Below are positions 7,221-14,512 of a stretch of DNA of 37,249 nt, one piece after another. The stretch is from Thermofilaceae archaeon. GTDB lineage: Archaea > Thermoproteota > Thermoprotei > Thermofilales > Thermofilaceae. The stretch's first letter is position 1. Each line of letters begins with the position of its first letter. Location of the stretch: NCBI GenBank assembly GCA_027027675.1, contig JALVKT010000078.1, positions 1 through 37,249 of the forward strand. Reading direction: 5' to 3'. The notes beneath the pieces are model-generated. The model saw nothing but the letters and a program-made list of their open reading frames with translations, was not told the origin of the DNA and made no database searches. The position numbers and the translations under genes were made by a program.

Positions 7221-7790
7221 ATGAAGGGCCGTATACCGGTCGCTGTGCGGCCGGAGAGGATAGGTGTGCTCCTGGGGCGGGGCGGCCGTAACAAGAGGAG
7301 GCTTGAGGAGGCGTTCGGCGTAAAGCTGGAGGTGGACGAGCGGCGAGCCATAGTGTATATTGTGCCCGCTCCTGAGACGCCGGCGTTTAAGGTGTTAAAG
7401 GCCCAGAAAGCTGTTGAGGCTGTTTCCCTGGGGTTCAGCGTGGAGGACGCGTTGAAGCTTGCCGACGACCTCGTAACGCTGGAGATAATTGACGTTTCGG
7501 AGGCCGCGAGGAACAGGGGGGATCTCGCTAGGATTATGGCTAGGATTATTGGCAGTAAGGGCAGGTTTAAGCGTCTCTTGGAGGAGATGACGGGGGCGTC
7601 GATCGTGGTTTCCGACAAGGTTGTCGGTGTTATAGGGGATTACGAGCAGGTAAGGGTTGCCCACGAGGCTATTTCGAGGATTGTGAGGGGGCAGTCGCAC
7701 AGCAGTGTGACATCGTTCCTGGAGAATGAGAGCCGGCTGCTTAAGAGGCGGAGGATGGAACTCTGGGAAAAGTGGGAGGCCTATAGGTAA
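7221..7790 (+). CDS. KH-domain ribosome biogenesis protein Dim2/Pno1 homologue
   Basis: 189 aa. Two KH modules: residues about 5-70 (RIGVLLGRGGRNKRRLEE) and about 95-170 (DLARIMARIIGSKGRFKRLLEEMTGA with the degenerate GxxG loop). The order and motifs match archaeal Pno1/Dim2, which binds the 3' end of 16S rRNA and works with the Rio kinases. ATG 7221 preceded by AGTGGT is chosen over GTG 7212. In many archaea eif1A-rio1-dim2 form one operon; here eif1A and rio1 lie about 6.5 kb away in a different arrangement. The stop is one base from the 3' end of the opposing tRNA-Leu. Confidence 0.9.
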   Translation: MKGRIPVAVRPERIGVLLGRGGRNKRRLEEAFGVKLEVDERRAIVYIVPAPETPAFKVLKAQKAVEAVSLGFSVEDALKLADDLVTLEIIDVSEAARNRGDLARIMARIIGSKGRFKRLLEEMTGASIVVSDKVVGVIGDYEQVRVAHEAISRIVRGQSHSSVTSFLENESRLLKRRRMELWEKWEAYR

Positions 7791-7791
7791 G

Positions 7792-7893
7792 TGGTGCGGG
7801 GGCCGGGATTCGAACCCGGGCAGGCCTTCGCCAGCGGATTTCTCGTGCCAGATCTTGAGTCCGCCCCCTTTAACCTGGCTCGGGCACCCCCGC
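7792..7893 (-). tRNA. tRNA-Leu(CAA) with a 14-nt intron
   Basis: Class II tRNA. Acceptor GCGGGGG pairs CCCCCGC, then A73 and an encoded CCA. D stem CCC/GGG; anticodon stem GCGGA/TCCGC with loop CTCAAGA, anticodon CAA at 7855-7857. Long variable arm GGC-GAAG-GCC; T stem CCGGG/CCCGG with loop TTCGAAT. Length without the intron is 88 nt with CCA. A TATA-like box lies 30 nt upstream of the 5' end. Only one base separates its 3' end from the dim2 stop on the other strand. Confidence 0.94.
7840..7853 (-). other. tRNA-Leu intron at canonical position 37/38
   Basis: Minus strand ATCTGGCACGAGAA between G37 and A38. Folding CTCA with CGAG (one A-C mismatch) gives a relaxed bulge-helix-bulge with 3-nt bulges AGA and AAA; cutting after the second base of each bulge removes exactly 14 nt and restores a 7-base anticodon loop. 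It is a very short archaeal intron. Confidence 0.8.
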
Positions 7894-7919
7894 GCCGTAG
7901 TGAAAAATTGTTGGGCGGG

Positions 7920-7928
7920 ATATATGGT
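7920..7928 (-). promoter_or_regulatory. TATA box of tRNA-Leu
   Basis: Minus strand ACCATATAT centred about 30 nt upstream of the first base of the tRNA, the normal archaeal spacing. Confidence 0.6.
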
Positions 7929-8024
7929 ATTCTCTGCCTCGGCGGTACTATGTTTGTTTTACGGGGGTTTTCCCGTGGCTTGCTTGTGGGACTCTTCATA
8001 GTGGAGAGGCAGGGTGGATAGGTT

Positions 8025-8282
8025 GTGCCTAGGCGTAGTGTGGCTTATCTCGTGAGGAAGGGTTCTCGTGGTGGTTCGGGAAAATTTGTGGTTGTGTACG
8101 ACTTTGAGGGTCATATTCCGACGCGTTTTTACAGGAACTTGTTGGAGCTCATGGAGGAGCTTGGCAGCGTCCGTAGGGTGCAGAAAAGCGTGTATGTGGT
8201 GGAGGGCGTGGAGGGCGCTGAGGCCCTGAAAAGGCTCGTGGAGCATTATGGGGGTAAAGTGGAGGTTTTCAGGGTGTGTTAG
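8025..8282 (+). CDS. Small Cas2-like (ferredoxin-fold) protein, stand-alone
   Basis: 85 aa. Seen: a basic N-terminus, then FVVVYDFEGHIPTRFYRNLL, a Cas2-like first strand with the Asp (D26) that would correspond to the metal-binding residue, then VRRVQKSVYVVEG (compare RVQxSVF of Cas2) and a last strand YGGKVEVFRV. This suggests a ferredoxin-like fold related to Cas2/VapD. No CRISPR array or cas gene is nearby, so a CRISPR role is unlikely. GTG start with GGTGGAT five bases upstream. The stop overlaps the opposing aminotransferase stop. Fold guess moderate; function unknown. Confidence 0.6.
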   Translation: MPRRSVAYLVRKGSRGGSGKFVVVYDFEGHIPTRFYRNLLELMEELGSVRRVQKSVYVVEGVEGAEALKRLVEHYGGKVEVFRVC

Positions 8283-9634
8283 ACCTTTGTCCTAGCGGTT
8301 TTCAGGGATTCCTCGAGGATTTCTAGGCCGACGTCCATTTCCTCCTTGGAGATTATGAGTGGCGGGGCTATCCTGATCGCGCTGAGGCCGGACCCTATAA
8401 CTAGGAGTCCTCTCTTGAATGCTTCTCTAAGGGTCTCTTTGAGCAGCTCCCTGTGGGGGCTGCCGTCGCTTTTTACGAGTTCTACGCCTATCATAAGGCC
8501 CTTCCCCCTGACATCGCCTATTTCGGGGATTTCTTGGGACATTTCGCGGAGCCTTTTCATAGTGTATTCTCCTAGGCGTGCTACGTGGCTGAGGAGGTTT
8601 TCCTTCTCTATTATGTCTATGACGGCGTTTGCCGCCGCGCAGCTTACGGGGTTGCCCCCGAACGTTGAGGCGTGGCTTCCGGGTGGGAGGTCCATTATCT
8701 CCGCTTTTCCTATGGCGGCTCCGAGTGGGAGGCCTGCGGCGATGCCTTTTGCGACGGCTATGAGGTCGGGCTCTATGCCCCAGTGTTCTATTGCGAACCA
8801 TTTCCCGGTGCGTCCCATCCCTGCTTGTACTTCGTCGTCTATTAGGAGGATGCCGTACTCGTCGGCTAACTCCTTTAGTCTCTTGAAGAAGCCGGGTGGG
8901 GGTACGATGTAGCCTCCTTCTCCGGCTATGGGCTCGAAGATTATTGCTGCTACCTCGTCGGGTGGAACGTATTTTTTGAGCAGCCACTCCTCTATGTAGT
9001 CTACGCACCATAGCTCGCAGTCAGGGTACTTCTGCTTGAAGGGGCAGCGGTAGCAGTAGGGGTAGGGCGTGTGCTCTACGGAGGGGAGGAGCGGGGAAAA
9101 GTATCTTCTCTGCACGGGCTTGCTGCTCGTAAGGCTCATGCTTCCGAACGTGCGGCCGTGGAAGGAGCCGGTGAACGCTATTATGTAGGGCCTTTTGCCG
9201 CGGAAATGGCCGCGCGCTATTTTTAGCGTTGCCTCAACGGCTTCTGTGCCGCTGTTCGTGTAGAACACTTTTTTGTCGCTGTTGCCCGGCGCTATCCTCG
9301 TGAGCTTCTCCGCTAGCTTTACAGGTTCTTCGTAGAGGAAGTCTGTGAGGGAGTAGTGTATCAGCTTCTCGGCCTGCCTCTTTATCGCTTCGAGGACTTT
9401 GGGGTGGGCGTGGCCGACGCTGGTGACCGCGATGCCGGCGTTGAAGTCTAAGAACCTGTTTCCGTCTACGTCGTACACCCATACCCCCTTTGCATGGTCG
9501 ACTACTAGGGGGTACCATCTCGCGAAGCTCTGCATGAGGTATTTTTCGTCCCTAGCTATTATTTCCCGGGCTTTGGGACCCGGAGGCTCTACGATTATCT
9601 CTGGTTTCACGGGGAGTATTGACGTGTGGGGCAT
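8279..9634 (-). CDS. PLP class III aminotransferase (4-aminobutyrate aminotransferase/ornithine aminotransferase/racemase group)
   Basis: 451 aa, fold type I PLP enzyme. Seen: GIAVTSVGHAHPKV, NSGTEAVEATLKIAR (cofactor phosphate), FTGSFHGRT, FEPIAGEGGYIVPP, IDDEVQAGMGRTGK with the PLP-pyridine Asp at about 267, and the Schiff-base Lys296 in VAKGIAAGLPLGA. A cysteine-containing insert (CYRCPFKQKYPDCELWC, about 194-210) resembles the Pyrococcus GABA-aminotransferase-like group, some members of which are amino-acid racemases. Substrate cannot be read from sequence; acetylornithine, ornithine, GABA or racemisation are all possible. ATG start. Confidence 0.85.
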   Translation of the reverse strand: MPHTSILPVKPEIIVEPPGPKAREIIARDEKYLMQSFARWYPLVVDHAKGVWVYDVDGNRFLDFNAGIAVTSVGHAHPKVLEAIKRQAEKLIHYSLTDFLYEEPVKLAEKLTRIAPGNSDKKVFYTNSGTEAVEATLKIARGHFRGKRPYIIAFTGSFHGRTFGSMSLTSSKPVQRRYFSPLLPSVEHTPYPYCYRCPFKQKYPDCELWCVDYIEEWLLKKYVPPDEVAAIIFEPIAGEGGYIVPPPGFFKRLKELADEYGILLIDDEVQAGMGRTGKWFAIEHWGIEPDLIAVAKGIAAGLPLGAAIGKAEIMDLPPGSHASTFGGNPVSCAAANAVIDIIEKENLLSHVARLGEYTMKRLREMSQEIPEIGDVRGKGLMIGVELVKSDGSPHRELLKETLREAFKRGLLVIGSGLSAIRIAPPLIISKEEMDVGLEILEESLKTARTKV

Positions 9635-9693
9635 TTATGTGGTTTTGCGCCCGGTGATATGGGTTTTTATGTCTGCTGCAGTAGAGATATATT

Positions 9694-9700
9694 GGGGTGA
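9694..9700 (+). promoter_or_regulatory. Shine-Dalgarno that decides the oxidoreductase gamma start
   Basis: GGGGTGA, ending in the in-frame TGA stop at 9698-9700, followed by exactly six bases and ATC at 9707. Spacing matches the other GGTG-type sites in the window, pointing to ATC as the start codon. Confidence 0.6.
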
Positions 9701-9706
9701 AGAGGC

Positions 9707-10240
9707 ATCCTTTTCGACATCGTCTGGCTTGGCAGGGGCGGCCAGGGAGGCGTCACTGCTGCTAGGCTCTTCGCGGAGGCCGCTGTGGCGCGTGGCTTGT
9801 ATGCGCTGGCTATACCCTTCTTTGGGGCTGAGCGGCGCGGCGCGCCGGTCTTCGCCTACAACAGGGTCTCGGACGGGGTGATTAGGCGGCGGAGCCGCGT
9901 GAGAAGGGGGGACATGGTTGTCGTGCTAGACCCCTCTCTACTGTCAATGTATGATGTCGGCGGGCTCCTAAAGGAGGATGGGCGTCTCGTGGTGAACGCC
10001 CCCGTATGTAGGCCTGGGTGGAGCCGTGTGGACGCGGTGGAGATTGCCGAGTCTTTGGGGCTTAGGCTGGCGGGTTTTCCGCTCGTAAACATGCCTATGC
10101 TGGGGGCCGCTGCAAGGGTGAGCGGCCTAGTAGGGCTCGAGGAGCTAGAACGCGTTGTTAGAGAAAACTTTAGCCGGCTGGTGGAGGAGAACCTGGCCGC
10201 CGTTGAGAGGGGCTATAAGGAGGTGGTGAGTTGTGAGTGA
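9707..10240 (+). CDS. porG: 2-oxoacid:ferredoxin oxidoreductase, gamma subunit (apparent AUC start)
   Basis: 177 aa if begun at ATC 9707, giving (M)LFDIVWLGRGGQGGVTAA, the expected N-terminus with its glycine-rich loop GRGGQGG. An in-frame TGA lies nine bases upstream and there is no ATG, GTG or TTG before the motif. The next usable start, GTG 9785, would delete the loop. FGAERRGAPVFAYNRVSD is the other conserved block. The gamma subunit belongs to the heterotetrameric enzymes that oxidise pyruvate or branched 2-oxoacids to acyl-CoA with reduction of ferredoxin in the cytoplasm. Overlaps the delta gene by 8 nt. Pyruvate versus 2-ketoisovalerate specificity is undetermined. Confidence 0.88.
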   Translation: MLFDIVWLGRGGQGGVTAARLFAEAAVARGLYALAIPFFGAERRGAPVFAYNRVSDGVIRRRSRVRRGDMVVVLDPSLLSMYDVGGLLKEDGRLVVNAPVCRPGWSRVDAVEIAESLGLRLAGFPLVNMPMLGAAARVSGLVGLEELERVVRENFSRLVEENLAAVERGYKEVVSCE

Positions 10241-10484
10241 GGCTTTTGCTCGGCCCAGTGTGGGCGCGGTGGGGGCTGGCAAGTGGCGTGTGGAGCGGCC
10301 CGTCGTAGACCAGGGCAAGTGTATCCTCTGTGGGCTGTGCTGGCTTTACTGTCCCGACGGGGTTATAGAGATCGAGGGGGGTGGCGTCAAAGTGGACTAT
10401 GAGTACTGTAAGGGCTGCGGGGTGTGCGCCGAGGAGTGCCCCGTGGGCGCTATAAAGATGGTGAGGGAGAGGTGGGAGCTGTGA
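10233..10484 (+). CDS. porD: 2-oxoacid:ferredoxin oxidoreductase, delta (ferredoxin) subunit
   Basis: 83 aa. Two [4Fe-4S] motifs: C30-x2-C33-x2-C36-x3-C40-P and C59-x2-C62-x2-C65-x3-C69-P, an 8Fe ferredoxin that carries electrons from the TPP site to external ferredoxin. GTG at 10233 with upstream GGAGGTG. Overlaps the gamma stop and, by 4 nt, the alpha start; all four subunits are coupled. Confidence 0.93.
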   Translation: MSEAFARPSVGAVGAGKWRVERPVVDQGKCILCGLCWLYCPDGVIEIEGGGVKVDYEYCKGCGVCAEECPVGAIKMVRERWEL

Positions 10485-11638
10485 AGAAGGTTTTGACCGG
10501 TAACTATGCCGCCGCGTACGCTGTGAGGGCTGCCGAGCCGGACGTGATCTCTGCCTATCCTATAACTCCTCAGACCCCCATTATAGAGAAGCTTTCCGAG
10601 TTCGTGGATAGCGGCGAGCTGGACGCCCGTTTTGTTAGGGTTGAGTCGGAGCATAGCGCTATGGCCGCCGTTATAGGGGCCAGCTCTGTGGGGGCGCGCA
10701 CCTATACGGCCACAAGCTCTCAGGGCCTCTTCTACATGTACGAGGTTTGCTGGTGGGCTGCCGGCGCGCGGCTCCCCATAGTCATGGGGGTTGTGACGAG
10801 GGCCCTGGGGCCTCCCTGGAGCATCTGGAGCGAGCACACGGACTTTTACGCTATGCGGGACAGCGGGTGGGTGATGTACTTCGCTGACTCGGCGCAGGAG
10901 GTATACGACCTTACCTTGCAGGCATACATGGTTGCTGAGCACCCGGACGTGCTGTTGCCGACCATGGTGGGGTGGGACGCGTTCGAGGTGTCTCACACGT
11001 ATGAGCCCGTCGAACTCGTGCCTCTTGACAGGGTTAGACGTTTGTTGCCCGAGAAGGGTGTCCGTGAAAACGTGTTGAGGGACGAGGAGCCTGCATCTCT
11101 GGGGAACCTCGCCTACCCGGACGATTACATAAAGATACGGTATGGCCTGCGTAGGGCTATGGAGGCTGCTAGGCGTGTAGCTAGGGATGCTGGGGCAAAG
11201 TTCGGGGAGGCTGCTGGGAGGGACTATTCTTCGCCGCTGGAGTGCGTTCACTGTGGGGACTCCGATGTCCTCTTTGTGACTATGGGGAGCATAACCGGTG
11301 AGGGCGTGGAGGCCGTTAGGAGGCTTAGGGAGAAGGGTGAGAGCGTGGGGTTGGCTAGGATTCGCCTCTACAGGCCCTTCCCCTACGAGGATGTGGGGGA
11401 GCTATTGGAGTCGGCCAAGGGGGTTATAGTGGTGAATAGGGCGTCGAGGTTTGGCGGCTATGCGGCTCTGAGCGCGGACGTCATGGCTGCTGCAGCGGCG
11501 AGGGGGGTGGCGCCCGGCATGCTAGAAGTGGTGGCTGGCGTGGGGGGCGTGGATGTGAGGATGGAGGACTTTATTGGTATGTATGAGCGGTTCCGCGCTG
11601 GTGCGCGGGGGTCTATGTGGTGGATAGGTGGTAGGTGA
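10481..11638 (+). CDS. porA: 2-oxoacid:ferredoxin oxidoreductase, alpha subunit
   Basis: 385 aa. Seen: AYPITPQTPIIEKLSEF, VESEHSAMAAVIGASSVGART, TATSSQGLFYMYE and TRALGPPWSIWSEHTD, the pyrimidine-side TPP domain of pyruvate/2-oxoacid oxidoreductases, then the C-terminal domain with FVTMGSITGEGVEAVRRLR. GTG at 10481 overlaps the delta stop (GTGA) and has GAGGTG six bases upstream; upstream in-frame sequence belongs to delta. Binds the beta subunit to form the active site. Confidence 0.93.
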   Translation: MKKVLTGNYAAAYAVRAAEPDVISAYPITPQTPIIEKLSEFVDSGELDARFVRVESEHSAMAAVIGASSVGARTYTATSSQGLFYMYEVCWWAAGARLPIVMGVVTRALGPPWSIWSEHTDFYAMRDSGWVMYFADSAQEVYDLTLQAYMVAEHPDVLLPTMVGWDAFEVSHTYEPVELVPLDRVRRLLPEKGVRENVLRDEEPASLGNLAYPDDYIKIRYGLRRAMEAARRVARDAGAKFGEAAGRDYSSPLECVHCGDSDVLFVTMGSITGEGVEAVRRLREKGESVGLARIRLYRPFPYEDVGELLESAKGVIVVNRASRFGGYAALSADVMAAAAARGVAPGMLEVVAGVGGVDVRMEDFIGMYERFRAGARGSMWWIGGR

Positions 11639-12552
11639 TAGGTGTGGCTCATAGGGTGTTCCCTAAGGAGGAGCTGCTCCTCAAGGGTCATGCAGCATGC
11701 CCTGGATGCGGCGCAACAGTGCTTCTTAGGCACGTGTTAAAGGCTTTAGGCCCTAAGACGTACATGGTTATTCCTGCGTCGTGCAGCTCCGTTATTGCTG
11801 GGCCCTACCCGAAGACCGCTTTCTCCGTTCCACTACTGCACATAGCGTTTGCGGCGAGCGCGGCCGCTGCTTCGGGGATGGTTGAGGCGCTGGAGAAGCT
11901 TGGCCGGCGGGATGTAAACGTTGTAGTGTGGGCTGGTGACGGGGGAACCGTGGATATAGGGCTCCAAGCGCTAAGCGGGGCTGCTGAGCGGGGCCACAAC
12001 ATAATATACATATGTTATGATAATGAGGCCTACATGAACACGGGGATACAGAAGTCCGGCTCCACGCCACCCAAGGCCTGGACGACCACTACGCCTACAG
12101 GTAACCCGGGGTTTAAGAAGGACCTTCCCTCGATAATGGCTGCTCACAGAATACCGTACGTTGCAACGTTGAACCCCGCGTACCCGAACGACATCCTCTA
12201 TAAGGTTAGGAAGGCAGCCTCTATTAGAGGCTTGAAATACCTGCACGCGCTTTCACCATGCCCTCCGGGGTGGAGGTATGACTCCAGGCTTACAGTGAAG
12301 ATTGCCCGTTTAGCTGTCGAGACCGGTGTGTGGGTGCTCTACGAGGTCGACCATGGGGTTTTCAGGCTTACGGGGCCTAGCAAGCACTTGGTGGACAAGT
12401 CTAGGCGTAAGCCAGTTGTTGAGTACTTGAAGCTTCAGGGCAGGTTTAGGCACTTATCCGAGGAGGATGTGGAGGAGATTCAGCGCATGGTTGACGAGAA
12501 CTGGGAGAGAATCTCCGAGATTCTGAAGGACCAGGAGAAGCGTGGGGTATAG
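11635..12552 (+). CDS. porB: 2-oxoacid:ferredoxin oxidoreductase, beta (TPP-binding) subunit
   Basis: 305 aa. TPP/Mg motif runs from GDG at 101-103 to N130 (GDGGTVDIGL ... YDNEAYMNTG). Proximal [4Fe-4S] cluster ligands are visible: C22, C25 (CPGCG), C50 and C209 (SPCPPGW). GTG start at 11635 overlaps the alpha stop; a GTG at 11644 behind AGGTGAT is an alternative. The last 99 bases overlap the 3' end of the opposing DUF2070 gene. Confidence 0.93.
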   Translation: MIGVAHRVFPKEELLLKGHAACPGCGATVLLRHVLKALGPKTYMVIPASCSSVIAGPYPKTAFSVPLLHIAFAASAAAASGMVEALEKLGRRDVNVVVWAGDGGTVDIGLQALSGAAERGHNIIYICYDNEAYMNTGIQKSGSTPPKAWTTTTPTGNPGFKKDLPSIMAAHRIPYVATLNPAYPNDILYKVRKAASIRGLKYLHALSPCPPGWRYDSRLTVKIARLAVETGVWVLYEVDHGVFRLTGPSKHLVDKSRRKPVVEYLKLQGRFRHLSEEDVEEIQRMVDENWERISEILKDQEKRGV

Positions 12553-14112
12553 CGTTGCTAGGGCGAATATTTTTGCCCCGTCTTTAAGGTTTTTCTCGGT
12601 TTCTATGGAGATTTTTGCTAGTGCCTCGCCGTCCAGGTACTTCGCCTTTATGGGGACTGGGACGTAGCTCGCAGAGGCTGGTTTAAGAGCGTTTAATGCT
12701 TTCTCGGCGTTCTGCGCTATGAGGGGTATGAGGCGCTGCCCCCCGGAGGAGCCGACCGGCTTGTACTCTACCCCTGAGAGGGCGCCTGAGTAGAGGTGGG
12801 TGTCTGTGGTTGCAAGTACCACGTGGTCTGCCAGTTTTCTGAGCTGGCCGCGTAGTTTAGCTTGGAAGTGGGGGTCCATGTTGTTCCCGTCTATGCACAC
12901 GAGTAGGATCTTGGCTCCGCCAGCCTCTATCGCGGCAACCACTATGCCTCCCGGCGCCACTTCTATGCCGTCGCTGTAATCTATCTTTAGGGCCGCCGCC
13001 CTAAGGGTTGTGGGGGTTGTGTGGGCGTGGAGCGCGTTCATGGTTTCCGCTAATGTTTCAGCGTAGAGGGGGGTTCCTTCTTTGAGTAGTATATAGTCTT
13101 TGTCTATAATACTATGTGTATCGACGAGCACTGCTGGGTGGAGCTTTTCTGTCAGGGTGGGTGGCAGGTCTTCTAGGGGCACCTGGGGTTCTATGAAGAG
13201 CAGGGGTGGTGCTTCATCCCATAGCATCGCCAGCACGTTTATGATGTCTCCTTCAAGGCTCGTAATGCCTGCGTAGACGTTTTTGCGGGAGGCTTCTTCT
13301 AGGCTGTTTTCAAGTTTTTTGACGGCTTTTTCTGCGTCGCTTGTTAGGGTAAGGTCTTCCGAGTGTGAGGCTGGTGCCTTTAGGAAACACGTCGTTACAG
13401 GCCTCCTCATTAAGAGTTGGGGCAGGGTGCTGCTGCCTATATCCCTGAAGGGGCCGGGGTGTATCTCCGAGACTATAAGGTCCAGAATGGGGGTTTCCGA
13501 GGGATCGTGGAGCCTGTAGGCATGTAGTGTGAGCAGGCGTTCTCGAGACAGGCTTAAAAGCTCTCTTTCGAAGAGCCATTTTCTCCCTGCAAGTATGTAT
13601 TGGAAGAAGGCGTTGAGTAGGCGGATGCCGCTTGTGTTTACGGCTCCACGTATACGGTTGTCGATTCTCCATAGCAGCATGGCGATTGCCGCGAGAGCTG
13701 CCGCGTCCAGGGCCAGTGCCATCGGGTTTTGAGAGGCTGCGAGCAGCGATGCGGCCGCGTAGATTCCCCCTATCCTCGGGCTTTGCAGGGTGGCCGTTAC
13801 TACTGCGAGTATGAGCGTAGCCGCTGAGACCGCTTGGAGTGTAGCGCCGGAGAAGATTACGGGCTGCGCCACTACTAATAGATAGAGGGTGAGTCCTGCA
13901 ACCCGTCTCGGCGTGTAGAGCCTGCGGTCTAGGAGTAAGAGTGTGTGGGTCACCGCCGCCGTGGCCGCGAGGGGTAGGCGGGTCTGGGGGAGAAGTAGAG
14001 CTTCGGTAGCGGCAGTGACTAAGAGTGCCGCGTAGAGCTTTTCTGCGCTGGGAAACGTGAATATTACCTTGTATCCCTTTTTGAGTCCCCTGTAGGTGTC
14101 GCTGTGCCGCAC
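12454..14112 (-). CDS. DUF2070-family archaeal membrane protein
   Basis: 552 aa. N-terminal half (about 25-165) has several hydrophobic segments (TAATEALLLPQ; LTLYLLVVAQPVIF; LILAVVTATL), then a soluble domain with SEIHPGPFRDIGSSTLPQLL (HPGPF is a DUF2070 hallmark), VLVDTHSIID and CIDGNNMDPHF, and a last hydrophobic helix (ALATLYPTLLLVLQNL) near the C-terminus. The His/Asp motifs suggest a metal-binding enzyme, but no function is known. GTG start at 14112, divergent from eif1A. The end lies inside the oxidoreductase beta gene on the other strand. Confidence 0.75.
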   Translation of the reverse strand: MRHSDTYRGLKKGYKVIFTFPSAEKLYAALLVTAATEALLLPQTRLPLAATAAVTHTLLLLDRRLYTPRRVAGLTLYLLVVAQPVIFSGATLQAVSAATLILAVVTATLQSPRIGGIYAAASLLAASQNPMALALDAAALAAIAMLLWRIDNRIRGAVNTSGIRLLNAFFQYILAGRKWLFERELLSLSRERLLTLHAYRLHDPSETPILDLIVSEIHPGPFRDIGSSTLPQLLMRRPVTTCFLKAPASHSEDLTLTSDAEKAVKKLENSLEEASRKNVYAGITSLEGDIINVLAMLWDEAPPLLFIEPQVPLEDLPPTLTEKLHPAVLVDTHSIIDKDYILLKEGTPLYAETLAETMNALHAHTTPTTLRAAALKIDYSDGIEVAPGGIVVAAIEAGGAKILLVCIDGNNMDPHFQAKLRGQLRKLADHVVLATTDTHLYSGALSGVEYKPVGSSGGQRLIPLIAQNAEKALNALKPASASYVPVPIKAKYLDGEALAKISIETEKNLKDGAKIFALATLYPTLLLVLQNLGDSLPVLVNHALNLLHILLG

Positions 14113-14125
14113 AGTTCTCGCACTG

Positions 14126-14135
14126 TTTATATAAT
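14126..14135. promoter_or_regulatory. Divergent TATA region, eif1A and DUF2070
   Basis: TTTATATAAT. On the plus strand it lies 21-30 nt before GTG 14156, predicting a leaderless eif1A mRNA. On the minus strand the same AT tract is 14-24 nt before GTG 14112. Confidence 0.5.
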
Positions 14136-14155
14136 GTGTTTTGGATAAGCGTTAC

Positions 14156-14509
14156 GTGCCACGGTATAGGGGTAGGAGGAAGAAAAAGAAGAAGAGTAGG
14201 GGGGAGGAGGAGAATAAGGAGATACCTCTTCCCGATGGTGAGACGACGCTTCTCTGCGTGATACAGCAGCTTCTAGGCTTTGACAGGGTTAAAGTGTACT
14301 GTGTCGACGGTAAGATAAGGATGTGCAGGATACCTGGGAAGTACAAGAAGAGGATGTGGATGCGTGTGGGGGATCTGGTGCTTGTGGCTCCCTGGGATTT
14401 CCAGCCTGATAGGGGGGACATAGTGTACCGTTACACGCAGACTGAGGTTCAGCGGTTGGAGAGGAAGGGGCTTCTCAAGGACATTGAGAAGCTCTTCGGA
14501 GGGGCTTAG
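14156..14509 (+). CDS. eif1A: Translation initiation factor 1A
   Basis: 117 aa from GTG 14156 (TTG 14141 would add five residues). The lysine/arginine-rich N-terminal tail is followed by an OB fold: VIQQLLGFDRVKVYCVDGKIRMCRIPGKYKKRMWMRVGD read in pieces matches aIF1A, then LVLVAPWDFQPDRGDIVYRYT. Binds the 30S A site during initiation. Start chosen for the TATA distance. Ends three bases from the opposing rio1 stop. Confidence 0.94.
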   Translation: MPRYRGRRKKKKKSRGEEENKEIPLPDGETTLLCVIQQLLGFDRVKVYCVDGKIRMCRIPGKYKKRMWMRVGDLVLVAPWDFQPDRGDIVYRYTQTEVQRLERKGLLKDIEKLFGGA

Positions 14510-14512
14510 CCC

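Noticed and set aside
10397-11251. 284-codon open frame on the minus strand inside the oxidoreductase operon
   Set aside because: It is antisense to the delta and alpha subunits, whose conserved motifs are clear; its own translation shows no family.
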